A stretch of DNA of 48,632 nucleotides from Thermomicrobium sp. (GTDB taxonomy: Bacteria > Chloroflexota > Chloroflexia > Thermomicrobiales > Thermomicrobiaceae): assembly GCA_026419575.1 (NCBI GenBank), contig JANZZC010000060.1, forward strand, positions 1 through 48,632, in the 5' to 3' direction. Below, piece by piece: positions 39,676-47,932 of this stretch. Every line of letters starts with the position of its first letter. Positions within the stretch are counted from its first letter, which is position 1. A program made the position numbers and the translations under genes. A model generated the notes under the pieces. It searched no databases, was not told where the DNA came from, and saw only the letters and a list, made by a program, of their open reading frames with translations.

Positions 39676-39788
39676 GCTGCACCCCGGGAGTCGCGCTCGG
39701 GTCGCGACGACGGTCCTCGAACGCCGCACGGCGCAGGGGCGAGCGCGAGCCACCCTCGACCCGAGCGGTGACGCGACGAGCGAACCGG

Positions 39789-39861
39789 CACCCCCGGCAG
39801 GATTCGAACCTGCGACATGCGGCTTAGAAGGCCGCCGTTCTGTCCGCTGAACTACGGGGGC
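39789..39861 (-). tRNA. tRNA-Arg (anticodon TCT)
   Basis: GCCCCCGTAGTTCAGCGGACAGAACGGCGGCCTTCTAAGCCGCATGTCGCAGGTTCGAATCCTGCCGGGGGTG: cloverleaf with anticodon loop CTTCTAA, T-arm GCAGGTTCGAATCCTGC; 3' CCA not encoded. Confidence 0.97.
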
Positions 39862-39886
39862 ATGGCACGCCATCGCACTCCACACG

Positions 39887-39916
39887 ATGGTACCGCAGGC
39901 CGTGTCGGCGCGGCAA
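39887..39916 (-). promoter_or_regulatory. Promoter TTGCCG-N18-TACCAT for tRNA-Arg
   Basis: Reverse strand TTGCCG (39916-39911), 18-bp spacer, TACCAT (39892-39887), about 26 bp upstream of the tRNA. Confidence 0.5.
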
Positions 39917-40011
39917 ATCGGCGCGCCACGGCCGAATCCCGGCTGGCCGACGTGCCCACCGGAACCCGAACTGCCGCAGCGCTGAGCGTCGCGCCCCCGG
40001 CTGCCAGCCGG

Positions 40012-40863
40012 TCATGCCGAGGGCATCGGTGCTTGGCGACCGAAACGCAGGGCGGCGATGGTGCCACCATCGACCAGGATGTCGCTTCCGGTGATGAACG
40101 ACGCGGCCGGGCTGACGAGGAATTCGACGACCGCCGCGATGTCGTCGGGCGTCCCGATCCGCCCGGCCGGTGAGGCGGCGATCATCGCCCGCATCGTCTC
40201 GCCGTGTGGGCTGGCCAGCTCCTGCTGGGCCATCGGCGTGGAGATGATTCCCGGGCTGACCGAAACGACCCGCGCTCCCCGGGCGCCCCAGGCGAGCGCC
40301 GCGGCAGCGACGCGAACCTGGTTGGCCCGCTTGGCGATCGCGTAGGCGGCCTCCGGTCGGAGTTGCGCTGGATCGAAGATCGGCAGGTGTGCGAGTCGGT
40401 CCGTCGGTACGGTCGCCAGGAGATGCTCGACATCCGGCGGAAGATTCGCCATGGCGCCCGCCATGCTGGCGATGCAGACGGCGACGCAGCCCGGTGCAGC
40501 GTAGGGGAGGAACGCGTCGAGGACGAGCGCGGTGCCGACGACATCGACGCGGACGATACGCTCCGGTGGTGCTTGGACAGGCGAGAGACCGGCCGTATGG
40601 ATCAAGAAGCGGAAACGGCCGAGTCGCTGGACAGTCTCGGCGAGCGCTCGCACCGCGTCGCTGTCGGCGACATCGACGCGCATCGTCGTGACATCGTGTC
40701 CCTCGTCGCGGAGTTGCGCGGAAACGCGCTCGAGCGTCGCCTCGCTGATGTCGGCCAGCAGCAGTCGCCGCCCCGGACCCAAGCGACGGGCGATCGCGGT
40801 TCCCATGCCGCCGGCACCGGTGACGACGACGACGTCCCGTTCGAGGGTGCGTTCCGTGGTCAT
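40012..40863 (-). CDS. SDR-family oxidoreductase
   Basis: VVVVTGAGGMGTAIARRLGPGRRLLLADIS...YAIAKRANQVRVAAAALAWGARGARVVSVSPGIISTPMA...ITGSDILVDGG. Confidence 0.92.
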   Translation of the reverse strand: MTTERTLERDVVVVTGAGGMGTAIARRLGPGRRLLLADISEATLERVSAQLRDEGHDVTTMRVDVADSDAVRALAETVQRLGRFRFLIHTAGLSPVQAPPERIVRVDVVGTALVLDAFLPYAAPGCVAVCIASMAGAMANLPPDVEHLLATVPTDRLAHLPIFDPAQLRPEAAYAIAKRANQVRVAAAALAWGARGARVVSVSPGIISTPMAQQELASPHGETMRAMIAASPAGRIGTPDDIAAVVEFLVSPAASFITGSDILVDGGTIAALRFGRQAPMPSA

Positions 40864-41272
40864 CGGACTCCTCCCTTCCCCGGCTTCTCGCTCACGGTAC
40901 AGCCCCGTGGGAGAGTCGTCAAGATGGCCCGGGTCGCGCTGTCGCGCGGTGCGGTCACCTGCGGGCCCGGCGAAGCCGTCCGGCGTCCCTGCTCCGCGAA
41001 CCCAGCGCGTTCGCGTCGTCGAGACGCGCCTCCCAGGATCGGCGGGGTCCGTGCGTTCGACGCGGGGGTACCGGGGCCGGTCGCCTCTCGCTTCGCACGA
41101 CAGGAGACGCCCGCACGCAGTGCTCGACCGCTGCCGCTGTGCCGGCGCTGCGTCCCCTCCCTGGAGCGCACGAACCAGCCGCCGGAGTTCCCTGGAGCGA
41201 TGCGGCGTGGAGTTCGCGACGAGCGACACCCCGGGAGCGGACGAGCTCCCGGGGCGAATCGCCGGCTCGCTG

Positions 41273-41917
41273 TCACTCGGCTGCGATCGGCAACAGACCG
41301 TGCGGGTTCTCCGGAGCGTAGTCGGGGCACGCTAGCTTGGCGTCCTGCTCGCTGAGGAAACGTTCGATCAGCTCGCAACGGTGCGGTTCGCTCGAGCCGG
41401 GTGCCACGTTCTCACGGAAGTAGACGCAGCCGCGGCAGGCCTCGGCGACCTGCAGTAAGCCACCGGCGTGGAGACTCCAGACGATGGCGCCGAGGCCGCG
41501 CTCGAGCGCCGCGAGTTCGTGATCGTTCAGCGTGTCGAGGGCGGTCTCGAGCGTCTGACCGAACGACTCCAGCCGCTGGACGACCTCTTCCCCGGCTGGC
41601 GTCAGCCGCAGCAACGTCACGCGCCGGTCGAACGGGCTCACTTGCCGCGCGACGAGACCGTCGCGCTCGAGGGCGTCGATGACCCCGATCGCGGTCACGT
41701 GCGTCACACCGAGCGCTTGGGCGAGTCTCCCGACGGAGGAGAGGAACGGTTTCGTGAAGCGGATCCAGAGCAGGGTCTGCGCCTGCATCGGCGTCAGACC
41801 CAGCCCCTTGACTTCTTCGGACGAGATCGCCTTGATAGCGTGACTCAACCGCAGCAGCGCCATCGCGATCCGCGCTGCCCGGGAACGTTGCCGGAGTTCT
41901 GGATCGAATACGGTCAT
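41273..41917 (-). CDS. MarR-family transcriptional regulator with C-terminal Cys motif
   Basis: Winged HTH (VGRLAQALGVTHVTAIGVIDALERDGLVARQVSPFDRRVTLLRLTPAGEEVV); C-terminal C-X2-C-X16-C-X15-C. Confidence 0.88.
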   Translation of the reverse strand: MTVFDPELRQRSRAARIAMALLRLSHAIKAISSEEVKGLGLTPMQAQTLLWIRFTKPFLSSVGRLAQALGVTHVTAIGVIDALERDGLVARQVSPFDRRVTLLRLTPAGEEVVQRLESFGQTLETALDTLNDHELAALERGLGAIVWSLHAGGLLQVAEACRGCVYFRENVAPGSSEPHRCELIERFLSEQDAKLACPDYAPENPHGLLPIAAE

Positions 41918-42002
41918 GAGCGGATACTCGTCCCTTCCGCTCGATGGTTCTCTCGTCGTACGCGGCAAGTATAGCACTCGTTCCGTCGCGAACCGACGCG
42001 CT

Positions 42003-42590
42003 TCAGAAGACGCCCCCCTTCACGTACGGATACGTCCAGAGGATGGCCTGCAGGAGCACCGCCTTGAGCCAGGCCTGGTGCATTCGCTCGACCATGGCGG
42101 GGTCGCGCTCGCCGCGTTCGAGGAAGGGGCGGACGGTCGCGTAGATCGGGTAGACGAGCGCGATCATGTAGCGGTAGTGGACGAAGGGGGGCGCTCCCTC
42201 GACACCGTCGGTCTGGTTCTTGCGGTCGAAGTGCCGGCGCCCGATCTCGTAGGCGTAGTCCAGCCAGCGCTGGTCGAACTCGGCGCGGCAGGTGTCCAGC
42301 ACCCACTGGCCGAAGCGCCGACGGACGCGCGCCAGGTACTCCTGGTGCGGTCCCTCCGGGGTGGAGAAGTAATGGAGGAGAAAGTCGTGACTGCCGACGA
42401 AACCGTACCAGACGTCGAGCAGTTCCTCCACGTGCGGAGCCAGGAGCTCGCCGGCGCGGCGCAACGCGACGACGTCTTCCTCAGTGAAGAGCAGCGCCTG
42501 CTGGAGCGTGGCGAGGTCGGCTTCGGTGTACGGCGCCCGTGGCAACGTCGGATCACCATAACGATAACCGGGAATCGCCGGGGCAGTCAT
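42003..42590 (-). CDS. Protoglobin-family globin
   Basis: 195 aa MTAPAIPGYRYGDPTLPRAPYTEADLATLQQALLFTEEDVVALRRAGELLAPHVEELLDVWYGFVGSHDFLLHYFS...YEIGRRHFDRKNQTDGVEGAPPFVHYRYMIALVYPIYATVRPFLERG. Confidence 0.82.
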   Translation of the reverse strand: MTAPAIPGYRYGDPTLPRAPYTEADLATLQQALLFTEEDVVALRRAGELLAPHVEELLDVWYGFVGSHDFLLHYFSTPEGPHQEYLARVRRRFGQWVLDTCRAEFDQRWLDYAYEIGRRHFDRKNQTDGVEGAPPFVHYRYMIALVYPIYATVRPFLERGERDPAMVERMHQAWLKAVLLQAILWTYPYVKGGVF

Positions 42591-42635
42591 GGCGGTCGCT
42601 CCTTCCACTGAACACAGAATACGTCGGATACCTAC

Positions 42636-42664
42636 ATGATAGCGGTGCGCGCGCTGCCTGTCAA
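42636..42664 (-). promoter_or_regulatory. Near-consensus promoter TTGACA-N17-TATCAT for the protoglobin gene
   Basis: Reverse strand TTGACA (42664-42659), exact 17-bp spacer, TATCAT (42641-42636); start codon at 42590. Confidence 0.8.
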
Positions 42665-43311
42665 GCCCCGCGCGAGCGAAGCGGCCGGACTGCGCTGGCG
42701 AGCGCCGGCGCAGCGGTGCTGGGGCCGCGCCCTGGCGAGCGGACCGCAGTGCGAGCGGATCAGGGCTGCGCAGGATGGAGCAAGCAGCTGCCCCGCGGCT
42801 TCCCGGAGCACGTTCGGCCGCTGGACGGGCACGGGAGCGCAGTCCTGACGGCTCCGGATGACGGCAGCGGGCGCTGGCGGCATCCCTCGTTCCGGACAGG
42901 AGGTCTCTGGGAACGCGCGAAGCGGTCCGCGGGATGGTCCGCCACGGCCTGCCCAGTATCCCTGCCCGCGCGGCCGGCGGTGCGGGGTGGGGCAGCGGCG
43001 AGACCGGCAGCGATCCGCCAGACGGCCGCGCTCCGGCACCCACGGAGGTATCGGGAAGCCGCTGGCGAGCCCAGCGCCGCGGACCGTCTCGTGGACGGCG
43101 GTCGGGCATGCGTCGAGAGCGGCGGCAGCCGGGGTGCGGAGGCCAGACCGGCCGTGGCGGGACCCGCGGTGCGTCGCTCGTGCCTGGGCAGGCTGGGCGC
43201 GATGACGGACACGCCGGTCTGCTCGTGTCGCATCGCCCGGGTTCCCGGTCGACCGCTGGTCGAGATGGGAGAGCGCCGGTCGATCGCTCGCCGGGCCGGT
43301 GCACGAGGGTC

Positions 43312-43340
43312 TTGACAACGGGGCACCACTGTGCTATCCT
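43312..43340 (+). promoter_or_regulatory. Near-consensus extended -10 promoter TTGACA-N17-TATCCT (TGC before -10) for candidate ncRNA
   Basis: TTGACA 43312-43317; 17-bp spacer; TGCTATCCT 43332-43340. Confidence 0.85.
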
Positions 43341-43346
43341 CAAGAT

Positions 43347-43562
43347 GCGATCCCGACGAGTTGTCGTCGGACCGTCGCAGGGAAGCCCGGGGTACCGGGC
43401 GACCCGATCCGGTCTCGGTAGCCACCTACCGGGACTACCGCTCGTGAGGGCGGTGCCAGGATCGATCGCCAACCGGACCGGCGCGAGCCGGGAAGGGGGT
43501 GAGTCCGAGACTGGCGGAGCGCGCCGGGACGCGAGAGGCTCGTCGGGGTCGCGTTCTTTTTT
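43347..43562 (+). ncRNA. Candidate structured ncRNA (~216 nt), family not recognised
   Basis: Promoter 7 bp upstream. 43347-43360 (GCGATCCCGACGAG) pairs with 43539-43552 (CTCGTCGGGGTCGC) over 14 bp with one GU. Internal stems at 43385-43400, 43411-43436, 43449-43470 and 43478-43485/43520-43527. TTTTTT at 43557-43562. Confidence 0.62.
43528..43562 (+). terminator. Intrinsic terminator of the candidate ncRNA
   Basis: GACGCGA (43528-43534) / TCGCGTT (43549-43555) stem, or alternatively the long-range closing helix, followed by C-TTTTTT. Confidence 0.65.
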
Positions 43563-43690
43563 CTCGTGCGTCGATCCCGTTGCTCGCGCCTCCGGACCGT
43601 TGTCCGCGTCGAGCGTTCGTCGCTCCGCTCTGCTGCCCTCGTTCGCCCCATGCTATGCTTCGCGCCGTATCGTCGGAAGCGAGGGAGCCG

Positions 43691-44500
43691 ATGCAGCCAA
43701 ATCACCAGTCTCCGATCGACGTGATCCAGCACGCGATGCGGGAAATCGTCTCCTTGCACCGGATCACCGTGCAGCAGCTCGGGGAGCTGATCCGCGTCCA
43801 GAGCGAGACGACGGGCCAGCTCCACGGGGTCACCGATGCGATGCGGGAGATCGGCGCGCTGTTCCGGGAAATGACGGGCGCGCAGGGGCGGGTCAACGAG
43901 TTCATGACGGTACTCGCCGACCAGTTGCAGAAGATGGCCGAAATCGACGGGACCATGCGTCAGGCCGTCGTCGCGCTGGTCGACCAGTTCGAGCAGGTCG
44001 CCGGGCAGCTCGCCGGCGTGCACGTGCTGCTGCGCCAGGTGTTGCGCGATCAGGAACGGCTCTCGCTCGCGGTACTCGGTCAGGAGATCGAACAGCGCGC
44101 GCCTTCCCTCTTCTGTCGGTACCTGACCCGGATGCGCTGGGGCGTTCCGGGGACGTTCTACGACGAGGTCGAGCCGGCCTTGTCGGACGCCGGCCTCGAT
44201 CTCTGGCTGGAGGCCCGGCTGGTCGTGCACGGCTCGGTGCGTCGCGAGCGACCGGGGGAACCGCTCTGGGTCGTCCTGTGGATCGTCCCGGAGCTGGACG
44301 AGTCGGTCGTCTCGCGCGTCGCCGAACAGGCCGGACAGCTGCGGCGCGAGCTCGGTCGTGTCGTTCCGGCGGTCGCGCCGCTCCGCAGCGAATACCCGAC
44401 CGACGCCGCAGTCGCCCGCGGTGTCCTCGTCGTGACCGAGACTGGGATCGCTGACTGGGATCGGGTGCTCGGGTACTGGCAGGGTAGCGGAGCGTCCTGA
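43691..44500 (+). CDS. Coiled-coil protein of unknown function
   Basis: MQPNHQSPIDVIQHAMREIVSLHRITVQQLGELIRVQSETTGQLHGVTDAMREIGALFREMTGAQGRVNEFMTVLADQLQKM... then a compact alpha/beta C-terminal half. TGCTATGCT -10 element at 43651-43659. Confidence 0.7.
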   Translation: MQPNHQSPIDVIQHAMREIVSLHRITVQQLGELIRVQSETTGQLHGVTDAMREIGALFREMTGAQGRVNEFMTVLADQLQKMAEIDGTMRQAVVALVDQFEQVAGQLAGVHVLLRQVLRDQERLSLAVLGQEIEQRAPSLFCRYLTRMRWGVPGTFYDEVEPALSDAGLDLWLEARLVVHGSVRRERPGEPLWVVLWIVPELDESVVSRVAEQAGQLRRELGRVVPAVAPLRSEYPTDAAVARGVLVVTETGIADWDRVLGYWQGSGAS

Positions 44501-44526
44501 CGGTCGGTTCCCTCCGCGGGGAAGGC

Positions 44527-45426
44527 GTGCCGGCGATGATCGACCGTCTCCTCGACCGCTCGGCGTCGCTCATTGAACCGACGATCGCCTCCCTCGTCGT
44601 CCTCCTCCTGGTCTGGCTCGTCCTCCGGTTCGCGCGCGCAGCCGTTCGCCGCTTCTTCGGACGACTTCTCCAGGCCGATCGCCTCGCGGCGCGCGACGTC
44701 GCGGCCCGGGTACGCACGCTGACGACGTTGGGCGAGTCAGCGGTCCGGCTGTCCGTCCTCCTGCTCGCGGCGCTGACGATCCTCGCGCTCTACGGGGTGC
44801 CGATCGGCCCCCTGCTCGCCAGCGCCGGCGTCGTCGGGCTGGCGATCGGTCTAGGGGCACAGACGCTCATCCGCGACGTCATCGCGGGAATCTTCATCGT
44901 ACTGGAGGACCAGTTTCACGTCGGCGACGTCGTCAGTATCGTGAACCTCGGCGGCAACGTGAGCGGGACGGTGGAGGCGCTGACGCTGCGCTACACGGCG
45001 CTCCGCGCGCTCGACGGCGCCTATGTCATCGTTCCCAATGGGGAGATCAGGGTGGTGCAGAATCTCTCCCGGGACTGGGCGCGGGCGATCGTCGACATCC
45101 CGCTGGTTCCGGAAGAGGACGTGGATCGAGTGATCGATGTCCTGCAGCCGCTCCTCGCTTCGCTCCCTGACGATCCGGAACTCGGTCCGCTCGTGCTCGA
45201 GCCCGGCGAGGTCTTCGGCGTCGAGGCGCTCGGACAGCAGCAGGCGACCGTGCGTCTCGCGGTGAAGACGCGTCCCTCGCAGCAGTGGCGGGTCGCGCGC
45301 GAGCTCCGCCGGCGCATCTTGCACGTCCTGCGCGAGGCTGGCGTGAGCGCTCCGTACCCGCGCACGGTCACCATCTTCCAGCCGTCGCCCCCGGAGCGAG
45401 CGACTCCTTCCGGAGGGGCGTGCTAG
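44527..45426 (+). CDS. Mechanosensitive ion channel, MscS family
   Basis: LLASAGVVGLAIGLGAQTLIRDVIAGIFIVLEDQFHVGDVVSIVNLGGNVSGTVEALTLRYTALRALDGAYVIVPNGEI. Confidence 0.94.
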   Translation: MPAMIDRLLDRSASLIEPTIASLVVLLLVWLVLRFARAAVRRFFGRLLQADRLAARDVAARVRTLTTLGESAVRLSVLLLAALTILALYGVPIGPLLASAGVVGLAIGLGAQTLIRDVIAGIFIVLEDQFHVGDVVSIVNLGGNVSGTVEALTLRYTALRALDGAYVIVPNGEIRVVQNLSRDWARAIVDIPLVPEEDVDRVIDVLQPLLASLPDDPELGPLVLEPGEVFGVEALGQQQATVRLAVKTRPSQQWRVARELRRRILHVLREAGVSAPYPRTVTIFQPSPPERATPSGGAC

Positions 45427-45471
45427 ACTCAGCGGAGGAGACGGCCGGCGGGTGATGCGGGAGGCGGCTCG

Positions 45472-46230
45472 ATGCGCGTCGTACGGAACGTTGGATATCT
45501 CAAACGACGGCAACGCGCCTCCCGCCTCATGATCGCCGTCGGCCTGACCGGGTTGTTCGGGTCAATCGCGCTCACGTTCTTCCAGCAGGTCCTGTACATC
45601 TACCTCGCGTACGCAGCACTGATCACCGGGTTCCTCTTCTTCAATGCCGGTATGCAGCAGTGGGCGAAGTGGAACCGCCGGCCACGCCCCGACGAACTCC
45701 TGGACTCGACGCTCCGGCGTCTGAACGATCGCTACACGCTCGTCCACTACCCGGAGATCCCGGAAGGCTGGCGGCCGGAGCACGTGCTCGTCTGGCCCGG
45801 CGGGATCCTGAACATCACGACGCGGGAACTCGCCGGGCGAATCGTCGTCCGCGGAACCCGCTGGCGCCGCTTGGATCGCTTCTTCCTGCGCTTGCTGACC
45901 TTCGGCGGGCCACCGCTCGGCAACCCCACGGTGGAATGCCAGCGGCAGATGGAGGCGCTGCGGACGTTCCTCCAGCGACGCGATCTCCCGGGCGCGGAGC
46001 TCGTCGATGGGTTGATCGTCTTCCTGAACGACCAGGTCCAGCTGGAAGTGGTTGAGACCCCGATCACGGTCGTGACGCGCAAGGAACTGCTCGACGCGAT
46101 CCGCGCCTACGGGACGGAGCGGCGGCTCAGCCAGGGGGAGATCGACGAGATCGTCTCGGCGCTGGCCCAAGGAGAGCAGGTCGAGGGGCCGCGCTCGTTG
46201 CCGACCCGCGAACCGGTCAAGACGAAGTGA
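45472..46230 (+). CDS. Membrane-anchored hypothetical protein, possibly NERD-like
   Basis: Two N-terminal TM segments followed by a soluble domain DRYTLVHYPEIPEGWRPEHVLVWPGGILNITTRELAGRIVVRGTRWRR... Confidence 0.6.
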   Translation: MRVVRNVGYLKRRQRASRLMIAVGLTGLFGSIALTFFQQVLYIYLAYAALITGFLFFNAGMQQWAKWNRRPRPDELLDSTLRRLNDRYTLVHYPEIPEGWRPEHVLVWPGGILNITTRELAGRIVVRGTRWRRLDRFFLRLLTFGGPPLGNPTVECQRQMEALRTFLQRRDLPGAELVDGLIVFLNDQVQLEVVETPITVVTRKELLDAIRAYGTERRLSQGEIDEIVSALAQGEQVEGPRSLPTREPVKTK

Positions 46231-47273
46231 GCGAGTTCACGCACGACATCCCGACCGAACCGACGCCACGGTGGCCGGTGCTCGGTCACGAGCCGATCGT
46301 CGCCGAGCTCGCCCGGTCGTTGCGCACCGGGCACGTCCACCACGCGTACCTGTTCGCTGGCCCGGCCGGTATCGGGCGCACCACGCTCGCCTACGCCTTC
46401 GCTGCGGCCTTGCTCTGCGAGGCTCCGGTGGAGGCTCGGCCGTGCGGGCAGTGCCGGGCCTGCCAGCGCGTCGCTCGACGGGTCCACCCGGACGTGACGC
46501 GGGTGAGCCTCGAGCAGGAGCGCGAGGACGCGAAGCTCGTCTCGATCGATCGGATCCGCGAACTCCGTGCGAACCTCTCCTTGCGCCCCTTGGAGGGGGC
46601 CTGGCGGGTGGCGATCGTCGACGACGCGGAGCGGTTGTCGCGCGACGCCGCCGATGCGCTGCTCAAGACGCTCGAAGAACCACCACCGTACGCGGTGCTC
46701 GTGCTGATCGCCGAGGACGCGAACGCCGTTCCCGAAACGATCCGCTCGCGCTGCCGGACGTACCAGTTGCGTCCGTTGCCGCCGGCCGTGGTCGAGGCGG
46801 CGCTGGTGGCGCGCGGCGCGAGTCCGGATCGTGCGGCGCGCCTTGCCAAGCTCGCTCGTGGCCGCATCGCGGAGGCGCTGCGGCTCGCCGAGGACGCGGA
46901 CGCGCTGGATCGATACGAACGGCAGGTCGCCGAGGTGGTCGCCGCGATGAGCGAACCGCTCGCGGCGATCGGTTTCGCGCGGCGCGCGACCGACCGCTAC
47001 CGGCGTGGCCAGCGGGTCGCCGTGCAGCAACTCTTGCGGCTGGCGGCCGAACTGTGGCGTGACGCTGTGTGGCTGGCGGCCGATCCGGCGGCATCGATCG
47101 TCCACGAGGAGGCGCGGGGGGCTTTGCTGGAACTCGCGCGCCGCCGTGGCCTCGCCGGGACGGTGGCTGGGCTCGCCGCGACGCTCCAGTGCCTCGCCGA
47201 CCTCGAGGCGAACGTGCAGGCGCGTCTCGCACTGGACGCGGTCGCTGTCGTCTGGACGGAGACGGCCGGATGA
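46227..47273 (+). CDS. holB: DNA polymerase III subunit delta'
   Basis: HAYLFAGPAGIGRTTLAYAFAAALLCE...CGQCRACQRVARRVHPDVTRV...ADALLKTLEEPPPYAVLVLIAEDANAVPETIRSRCRTYQLRPL. Confidence 0.92.
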   Translation: MSEFTHDIPTEPTPRWPVLGHEPIVAELARSLRTGHVHHAYLFAGPAGIGRTTLAYAFAAALLCEAPVEARPCGQCRACQRVARRVHPDVTRVSLEQEREDAKLVSIDRIRELRANLSLRPLEGAWRVAIVDDAERLSRDAADALLKTLEEPPPYAVLVLIAEDANAVPETIRSRCRTYQLRPLPPAVVEAALVARGASPDRAARLAKLARGRIAEALRLAEDADALDRYERQVAEVVAAMSEPLAAIGFARRATDRYRRGQRVAVQQLLRLAAELWRDAVWLAADPAASIVHEEARGALLELARRRGLAGTVAGLAATLQCLADLEANVQARLALDAVAVVWTETAG

Positions 47274-47917
47274 AGGGAGCCGTGCGACGACTCGGCTCGG
47301 CGCGCCTGGAATGGGCGGAACTTCCCGAGTCGACCCGTTGGGTCGCCGTGCCGGGGCCGCTCGGGGACGAGGTGGCGCTGGTCGTCGCGGCGGGGCCGGT
47401 GTTCGGCGACGACGCGACGAGCGAGCCGATCCCGGCTCGACTGCTCGCGCCGGACGAGGTCGACCGGCTCCCGGCGTTGCTCGAGCGCGCGCTCGCGGTC
47501 GCGGCGACGCTCGATCCTGCATCGGCGCCGAAGGTCCGGGGCGTTCGCCCAGTTCTGGCGGGCGGATTCGTGCTCGAGTTCGCTGCCGAGGCGGCGGAGG
47601 TGGAGCGTGCCGTACGCGACCTCGCTCCGCGACTCGGTGTACCCGTGCGGGGCGTCGCGGTCGGAACAGGGCGGGCGCTCTCCGGTGGCCTGGGACGACT
47701 TGCGGTGTTCGGCGATCCGCTCCAGGCGGCGGTGGACCGACTCGCGACCGGTGAGCCGGATCGGCCGGGCGGCTTTCCGCGGATCGGTGCGGTCGTCGCC
47801 ACGCCGCGGGGCGAGGGGATCGTTTGGGCGGTCCGAACGCGCGACCGCACCGTCCTCGTCCGGATCGGCGAGGAAACGGTGCGGTTCTCCGTCGATGAGG
47901 TGCGCACTCTCCGCTGA
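47270..47917 (+). CDS. Divergent PSP1/YaaT-like protein lacking the usual cysteines
   Basis: Located after holB (4-bp overlap). FVLEFAAEAAEVERAVRDLAPRLGVPVRGVAVGTGRALSGGLGRLAVFGDPL parallels the PSP1 'GGLGxCGRPLCC' region; C-terminal GAVVATPRGEGIVWAVRTRDRTVLVRIGEETVRFSVDEV. Confidence 0.5.
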   Translation: MKGAVRRLGSARLEWAELPESTRWVAVPGPLGDEVALVVAAGPVFGDDATSEPIPARLLAPDEVDRLPALLERALAVAATLDPASAPKVRGVRPVLAGGFVLEFAAEAAEVERAVRDLAPRLGVPVRGVAVGTGRALSGGLGRLAVFGDPLQAAVDRLATGEPDRPGGFPRIGAVVATPRGEGIVWAVRTRDRTVLVRIGEETVRFSVDEVRTLR

Positions 47918-47932
47918 AGCGCCGGGATGCGC

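Noticed and set aside
43379-43410. AGGGAAGCCCGG...CGACCCG looked partly like a cobalamin riboswitch core
   Set aside because: No matching B12-box (AGYCMGGAGACCTGCC-like) in the right place and no B12-related gene downstream. Left for Rfam to decide.
43445-43461. AGGGCGGTGCC looked like a T-box AGGGUGGNACC motif
   Set aside because: Downstream terminator does not pair with it, no aminoacyl-tRNA synthetase or amino-acid gene follows, and no stem I features were seen.
42934-44454. 506-aa plus-strand ORF across the ncRNA region
   Set aside because: Gly/Arg-rich with no domain-like stretch; covers the promoter and terminator of the candidate RNA and is out of frame with the 43691 gene.
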